From contig PAGZ01000008.1 of assembly GCA_002704625.1 (NCBI GenBank), forward strand, positions 1-26,540: a stretch of DNA of 26,540 nucleotides, written 5' to 3'. The DNA is from Candidatus Pelagibacter sp. GTDB lineage: Bacteria; Pseudomonadota; Alphaproteobacteria; Pelagibacterales; Pelagibacteraceae. The notes below the pieces were generated by a model. That model was not told the DNA's origin. It was given only the letters and a program-made list of their open reading frames with translations, and searched no databases. The position numbers and the translations under genes are program-made. Shown here one piece after another: positions 22,125 through 26,540 of this stretch (position 1 is the stretch's first letter; every line of letters begins with the position of its first letter).

Positions 22125-23991
22125 TCTAGGCACTTTTTCCTCTTTAATTGCATTAGCTATATCTTTTGCTCTTATCATTTTTTCATATTTCGAAATTAAG
22201 ATTTCAGATAATAAAGTTCCAAAGAGAATTTATCTTTTATCATTTTATCAATTAGCTTTTTCTGTTTTAAGTTTTTTGATCTTACTAGTTGGTTATATAT
22301 TTTCTGATTTTTCAATGATTAATGTTTATGAGAATTCACACACAACTAAACCATTATTTTATAAAATTTCAGGTGTGTGGGGCAATCATGAAGGCAGTCT
22401 CTTATTATGGATAAACATACTTGTTTTATTTTCATTTCTATTTTTATTTTTAAATAATAATAAAAACAAAAAATTTCGAATTTTAACTTTAATTATTCAA
22501 AATTTGTTAATTTCAATTTTTTTTATTTTTTTATTAACAAATTCAAATCCATTTTCTAAAATATTTCCAATACCTAATGAGGGAATGGGTTTAAACCCAA
22601 TTTTACAAGACCCAATTCTGGCAATTCATCCTCCATTACTTTATTTAGGATTTGTTGGATCTTCAATTTATTTTTCCGCAGCACTGGCTGCTCTGCTTTC
22701 ACAAGTTGAAGCTAGATCATTTGCAATTTCAATTAAACCTTGGGTTTCTATTTCATGGTTCTTTCAAACCGTTGGTATATTAGCCGGATCCATCTGGGCA
22801 TACTACGAGTTGGGCTGGGGTGGATTTTGGTTTTGGGATCCAGTAGAAAATTCCTCTTTGATGCCATGGTTTTTAATGACTGCACTACTTCACTCAGTTT
22901 TAGTTTTAGAGAGAAGAATAGGACTTTATTCGTGGGTTATTATATTAAGTATTTTAACTTTTACGATGAGCGTAGTTGGAACTTTTTTAGTTAGATCTGG
23001 AATCTTGAATTCTGTCCATACATTTGCAAATGATCCATCAAGAGGTTTATTCATACTTACGTTTTTGATTTTAATGGTTTTTTCATCAATTTTTATTTTT
23101 TTTAAATATGCTCCGGTTGAAAAAAAAAATTATAAAATTTTTACCAAAGAATTTTTTATATTAATCAATAACTGGTTTATGATATTTTTCTTAACAGTCG
23201 TTTTGATAGGGACGTTATATCCAGTTTTTCTTGATACTCTCTTTGGAACAAAAATATCAGTTGGCCCTCCTTATTATAACTTTATTTTAGCTCCTTTTTT
23301 GATTCCTTTATTGTTTTTGATGACTTCTGGACCCAAACACAAATGGATAACACCAGAAGTAAAGAAAATATTTAATTTTGCTCTGTTTATATCGTTTGTT
23401 TTATTTTTAATAATTTTTCTTTTTATAAAAAATGAAAGTAATTTTTTATTAAATATTATATTGCTGTTTTCACTATATTTAATAGCTCAGACTATTCTAG
23501 ATTTATATCAAGACTTAAAAAATGGAAATTTTAATTTATCTAGGTTCGCATCCCATTTTGGTTTTGGATTATTAATTTTTTTTATTTCTATAAATTATAT
23601 ATTTTCTATCGAAAATAATTTTAATGTAAAAGTAGGAGAAAAAAAAATTGTGAAGGATTATGTAATAAAATTTAAAAATTTGGAGACTTTATCAAAAAAT
23701 AATTACCAATCAGTTATTGGTTATTTCGAAATTCAAAATAAAAATCAATTAGTGTTAGAAAATTTAACTCCTGAAATTAGAATTTATAATAAACCAGAAA
23801 TCATAACTTATGAAGCATCAATAAAATCAAAATTCTTTTCGGACACATATTTAACCATGAGTAATATTTCAAATACAGACATATTTAATATAAAATTTCA
23901 AAAAAAACCTTTTATGAATTTTATTTGGCTTTCTGTTTTGTTAATTTCAGTCGGAGGAGTTTTGAATTTTTTTTCAAGAAAAAAAATATAA
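22114..23991 (+). CDS. ccmF: Cytochrome c heme lyase subunit CcmF
   Basis: The large membrane subunit that, with CcmH (and usually CcmI), attaches heme from CcmE to apocytochrome c. The 625-residue protein has about fourteen hydrophobic segments. Key motifs are ISGVWGNHEGSLLLWI, LAIHPPLLYLGFVG, and the WWD domain GWGGFWFWDPVENSSLMPW, followed by VVGTFLVRSGILNSVHTFAN. A periplasmic region of about 110 residues precedes the last helix, as usual. Slightly shorter than many homologues but complete. The next gene begins one base after its stop. Confidence 0.97.
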   Translation: MLSNLGTFSSLIALAISFALIIFSYFEIKISDNKVPKRIYLLSFYQLAFSVLSFLILLVGYIFSDFSMINVYENSHTTKPLFYKISGVWGNHEGSLLLWINILVLFSFLFLFLNNNKNKKFRILTLIIQNLLISIFFIFLLTNSNPFSKIFPIPNEGMGLNPILQDPILAIHPPLLYLGFVGSSIYFSAALAALLSQVEARSFAISIKPWVSISWFFQTVGILAGSIWAYYELGWGGFWFWDPVENSSLMPWFLMTALLHSVLVLERRIGLYSWVIILSILTFTMSVVGTFLVRSGILNSVHTFANDPSRGLFILTFLILMVFSSIFIFFKYAPVEKKNYKIFTKEFFILINNWFMIFFLTVVLIGTLYPVFLDTLFGTKISVGPPYYNFILAPFLIPLLFLMTSGPKHKWITPEVKKIFNFALFISFVLFLIIFLFIKNESNFLLNIILLFSLYLIAQTILDLYQDLKNGNFNLSRFASHFGFGLLIFFISINYIFSIENNFNVKVGEKKIVKDYVIKFKNLETLSKNNYQSVIGYFEIQNKNQLVLENLTPEIRIYNKPEIITYEASIKSKFFSDTYLTMSNISNTDIFNIKFQKKPFMNFIWLSVLLISVGGVLNFFSRKKI

Positions 23992-23992
23992 A

Positions 23993-24508
23993 ATGAAAAG
24001 ACTATATTTAATTTTATTTTGCTTTTTTTTTATTTTTATTTTTACGACTTTTTACTTAAGTCTTAAAAATAATAAAATATATGATACCGAAAACTTAATC
24101 GGAAAAGAAATCAAATATATTGAATTGCAGTTTTTCAACGATGAAAAAAAATTTAGTACGACTGATGCAAAAAATTTTAATTTTACCCTATTTAATTTTT
24201 GGGCTTCTTGGTGTGGACCATGCAGGAAAGAACACAAACATTTAATTTCTCTAAGTAAAATTAATAATTTAAAAATTATTGGTGTAAATTTTAAGGATGA
24301 CAAAAATAATGCCAAAAATTTTTTGAAAGAGATGGGAAATCCTTTCTTCATTTTAACCCAGGATCCAGATGGAAAAAAATCTGTAGATTTTGGAGTATAT
24401 GGTATTCCTGAAACGATACTTGTAGATGAAAATTTAATAATCTTAAAAAAATATATAGGACCATTAAAACCAAAAGATGTTAAAGAGATTAAAAAAATTG
24501 TTAATTAA
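23993..24508 (+). CDS. ccmG: Thiol:disulfide oxidoreductase CcmG/DsbE
   Basis: A membrane-anchored periplasmic thioredoxin that reduces apocytochrome c or CcmH before heme attachment. The 171-residue protein has an N-terminal anchor helix (residues 4-24), the active site FWASWCGPCRKEH (Cys74, Cys77) and the cis-Pro loop FGVYGIPETILVD. The IGVNFKDDKNNAKNFLKEMG stretch is typical of the DsbE subgroup. It lies directly between ccmF and ccmH, with the ccmH ATG immediately after its stop. Confidence 0.96.
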   Translation: MKRLYLILFCFFFIFIFTTFYLSLKNNKIYDTENLIGKEIKYIELQFFNDEKKFSTTDAKNFNFTLFNFWASWCGPCRKEHKHLISLSKINNLKIIGVNFKDDKNNAKNFLKEMGNPFFILTQDPDGKKSVDFGVYGIPETILVDENLIILKKYIGPLKPKDVKEIKKIVN

Positions 24509-24874
24509 ATGAAAAAGTATTTTTTTATAATGATAATATTTTTGATAAATTCAAATCTTTTATCAAACGAAAACCTTAATTCAAATATTTTAAAAAACCT
24601 TAGATGTTTAGTTTGCCAAGGACAAACAATACTAGATTCAAATGCTGATTTTGCATTGATTATAAAAGAAGTTGTAAACGATAAAATTGAGGAAGGCTTG
24701 TCAGAAAATGAAATATATAATTTTTTATCCGAAAAGTATGGAGATTGGATTTTACTTAATCCACCACTCAAAAAAGATAGTTATGTCTTATGGTTATTGC
24801 CATATTTATTATTTATACTTGGTGGTATATTTATTTACCTAATTACAAAAAAAAGGTTAATTGGAAAGAAATAA
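24509..24874 (+). CDS. ccmH: Cytochrome c maturation protein CcmH (short form)
   Basis: Presents reduced apocytochrome c to CcmF. The 121-residue protein has a signal peptide, the redox motif LRCLVCQGQTILDSNADFA (Cys33, Cys36), FLSEKYGDWILLNPPLK, and a C-terminal membrane helix followed by a basic end. This is the short CycL-type CcmH; the CcmI (TPR) part found fused in E. coli is absent and no separate ccmI follows. It starts at the base after the ccmG stop. Confidence 0.95.
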   Translation: MKKYFFIMIIFLINSNLLSNENLNSNILKNLRCLVCQGQTILDSNADFALIIKEVVNDKIEEGLSENEIYNFLSEKYGDWILLNPPLKKDSYVLWLLPYLLFILGGIFIYLITKKRLIGKK

Positions 24875-24919
24875 TTGGCTATGTACATTTAAAAATTAAA
24901 ATTGTATTTTTTTGATAAA

Positions 24920-25423
24920 ATGAAAATTAAATTAAAATTAATATTGGTTTTACTTAGTACTATAATTATCAGTACTACAGCAACATCTAACGAAAATAGC
25001 AAAGGTTTGAACTTTTATACCGGAATGTTTGATTTCAGTGACGATGGAAAGAGAGCTGCTCTTTATGGAGTTGAACATCAAAATGAGAATTTATATAGAG
25101 ACACTTTTTTTGGAAGAATTTCTCCTATTACAGGTCTCATGATAACTCAAGATAAAGCAACATATTTATATACCGGTATTGAGGCGAACTATTCTTTAGG
25201 AATATTAAATATTACCCCAAGTTTTACACCTGGATATTATAGGCAAGGAGACGGCAAAGATCTGGGACACCCATTAGAGTTTAAAAGCGAAGTACAGGTA
25301 TCATTCGATCTTTCAGAGGGAACTAATTTAGGAATGTCCTATAACCATGTATCCAATGCTAGTCTTGGAGATAAAAATCCTGGAGCAAATAGCTATATGT
25401 TTAATTTCTTAAAAAGATTTTAA
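24920..25423 (+). CDS. PagL-like lipid A 3-O-deacylase (acyloxyacyl hydrolase family)
   Basis: An outer-membrane beta-barrel enzyme family that removes the 3-linked acyl chain of lipid A. I take the ATG at 24920 (167 residues) rather than a TTG 18 bases earlier. A signal peptide (MKIKLKLILVLLSTIIISTT) is followed by alternating beta strands: LNFYTGMFDFSDD, ALYGVEHQ, YLYTGIEANYSLG and VSFDLSEGTNLGMSY. The catalytic core is SYNHVSNASLGDKNPGANSY with His143 and Ser145, as in the H-x-S-N motif of PagL, and the protein ends in Phe as outer-membrane barrels do. Cytochrome genes upstream seem unrelated; a 45-base gap separates them. Family confident, activity inferred. Confidence 0.87.
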   Translation: MKIKLKLILVLLSTIIISTTATSNENSKGLNFYTGMFDFSDDGKRAALYGVEHQNENLYRDTFFGRISPITGLMITQDKATYLYTGIEANYSLGILNITPSFTPGYYRQGDGKDLGHPLEFKSEVQVSFDLSEGTNLGMSYNHVSNASLGDKNPGANSYMFNFLKRF

Positions 25424-25438
25424 ATTTATAAAATTCCA

Positions 25439-26540
25439 ATGAACTTAAATGATTGTTATAATTTTGATGATTTTAGAAAACTTGCCAAAAAAAAATTACC
25501 TGCACCAATTTTTCATTATATAGACGGGGGCTCAGACGATGAAGTGACTCTTAAAAGAAATACAGAGTCTTTTTCAAAATGCGATCTTGTTCCAAATATT
25601 TTAGCTGGCGTTGGTGAACCAGACATGAATACAGAAGTTTTCGGTAAAAAAATAAAAATGCCAATATTTTTGTCACCAACAGCAATGCAAAAGCTTTATC
25701 ATCATGATGGTGACAAAGCAAGCGCTCGAGCAGCAGAAAAATTTGGAACATTTTATAGTATGTCAACTATGGGTACTTCATCAATTGAGGAAATCTCAAA
25801 TATTTCAGGTGGACCAAAGCTATTTCAATTATATATTCATAAAGATCAGAGCCTAACTGATAATTTAATTGACCGATGTAAAAGATCTGGTTTCAATGCT
25901 ATGTGTCTAACTGTTGATACAGTTGTAGCAGGTAATCGTGAAAGAGATCATAAGTGGGGTTTTACCACACCACCAAAATTAACACTTAAAAGTCTATTGA
26001 GTTTTGCTTTTCATCCAAAGTGGTCTATAAATTATTTAACTCATGAAAAATTCCAATTGGCAAATGTTTCTCATTTTACTAAGAAAGGAAGTAGTATTGC
26101 TAAGGGTGTAATGGAATACATAAATGAGCAATACGATCCAGCAATGAGTTGGAAAGATGCTGAGTACTGTATAAAAAAATGGGGAGGCCCATTTGCAATT
26201 AAAGGAATTATGTCAGTTGAAGATGCAAAACGAGCAGTTGGAATTGGTGCTTCTGCAATTATGCTTTCAAATCATGGAGGCAGACAATTAGATGGTTCAC
26301 GTGCACCATTTGATCAACTTCCAGATATAGCGGATGCTGTCGGTGGGAAAGCAGAGATAATTTTGGATGGCGGAATAAGAAGAGGAACACATGTGTTAAA
26401 AGCTTTATCACTGGGAGCAACAGCTTGTAGTTTTGGAAAAGGCTATTTATTTGGTTTAGGAGCAGGTGGACAACAAGGAGTGGAGGCTGTCTTGCAAAAA
26501 ATGCACGACGAGATTAGAAGAGATATGATACTTTTAGGAT
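25439..26540 (+). CDS. FMN-dependent alpha-hydroxy-acid dehydrogenase/oxidase (LldD-like), truncated by window edge
   Basis: I translated this frame by hand from the ATG at 25439; it stays open to the end of the window (367 codons), so perhaps 15-20 residues are missing. It begins MNLNDCYNFDDFRKLAKKKL and contains PIFHYIDGGSDDEVTLKRN, LSPTAMQKLYHHDGDKASAR, FQLYIHKDQ, LTVDTVVAGNRERD, SNHGGRQLDGS with catalytic His279, and LDGGIRRGTHVLKALSLGA. These are the standard FMN- and substrate-site blocks of the family that oxidises L-lactate, glycolate, mandelate and related acids. The enzyme is probably membrane-associated or soluble with electrons passing to the respiratory chain. Which hydroxy acid it uses cannot be decided here, so no symbol is given. 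Confidence 0.93.
   Translation, partial: MNLNDCYNFDDFRKLAKKKLPAPIFHYIDGGSDDEVTLKRNTESFSKCDLVPNILAGVGEPDMNTEVFGKKIKMPIFLSPTAMQKLYHHDGDKASARAAEKFGTFYSMSTMGTSSIEEISNISGGPKLFQLYIHKDQSLTDNLIDRCKRSGFNAMCLTVDTVVAGNRERDHKWGFTTPPKLTLKSLLSFAFHPKWSINYLTHEKFQLANVSHFTKKGSSIAKGVMEYINEQYDPAMSWKDAEYCIKKWGGPFAIKGIMSVEDAKRAVGIGASAIMLSNHGGRQLDGSRAPFDQLPDIADAVGGKAEIILDGGIRRGTHVLKALSLGATACSFGKGYLFGLGAGGQQGVEAVLQKMHDEIRRDMILLG

Noticed and set aside
24505..24771. Minus-strand 88-residue open frame opposite ccmH
   Set aside because: The plus strand carries an evident ccmH with LRCLVCQ; the minus frame is its shadow.

Overview
The window looks like chromosomal DNA of a streamlined marine alphaproteobacterium of the SAR11/Pelagibacterales type. 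This is inferred from protein families and style. The DNA is very AT-rich (many coding lines hold only 7-8 G+C per 60 bases) and densely packed, with no gene-free stretch over 300 bases. Neighbours are often joined by TAATG or ATGA overlaps, and the gene set is typical of alphaproteobacteria (DUF2794, IalB-like protein, alphaproteobacterial HspQ, System I cytochrome c maturation). No rRNA, tRNA, CRISPR array, transposase or integrase was seen.

Layout. 1-665 (minus): a solute/Na+ symporter, cut by the window edge, and its small DUF4212-type subunit. 808-1419 (plus): a conserved-looking protein of unknown role. 1424-4985 (minus): tsaD, an EVE-domain protein and acs, whose Acs carries an unusual polybasic N-terminus. 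Symporter and Acs may together serve uptake and activation of acetate or a similar acid. 5024-8864 (plus): hemC, hemD, an MscS-type channel, a YggT protein and folD, overlapping or nearly so. 8894-11370 (plus): a photolyase-related flavoprotein (DPRP family), a 41-residue DUF2256 zinc-ribbon gene, a secreted histidine-phosphatase-like protein and a small CPxC/His-rich membrane protein. Convergent to these, 11377-12914 (minus) holds a PsiE-like protein, a four-helix membrane protein and an SDR lacking its catalytic Tyr.

12970-14758 (minus) is the accessory-looking part: a 104-residue unknown protein, a GIY-YIG nuclease-domain protein and a Cas4/RecB-like PD-(D/E)XK protein with four Cys. They have strong or clear Shine-Dalgarno sites, higher GC than their flanks, and a perfect hairpin after each nuclease gene. 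This is the best candidate for an undescribed small system, but its function is not shown by sequence.

14851-18447 (minus) returns to core genes: a Tas-like aldo/keto reductase, an IalB-like secreted protein, argG and a 271-residue unknown coupled to argG. 18516-20570 holds a Bax-inhibitor-1/YccA protein (plus), yciB plus a DUF2794 gene (minus), and hspQ (plus). 20571-20748 is a structured leader before ccmC. 20749-24874 (plus) is a compact ccmC-D-E-F-G-H operon without ccmA, ccmB or ccmI. It is followed by a PagL-like lipid A deacylase (24920-25423) and an FMN-dependent alpha-hydroxy-acid dehydrogenase running off the right edge.

Together these genes cover heme synthesis and its delivery to c-type cytochromes, one-carbon and arginine metabolism, small-acid oxidation, osmotic release and envelope upkeep, with one small nuclease cassette inserted.
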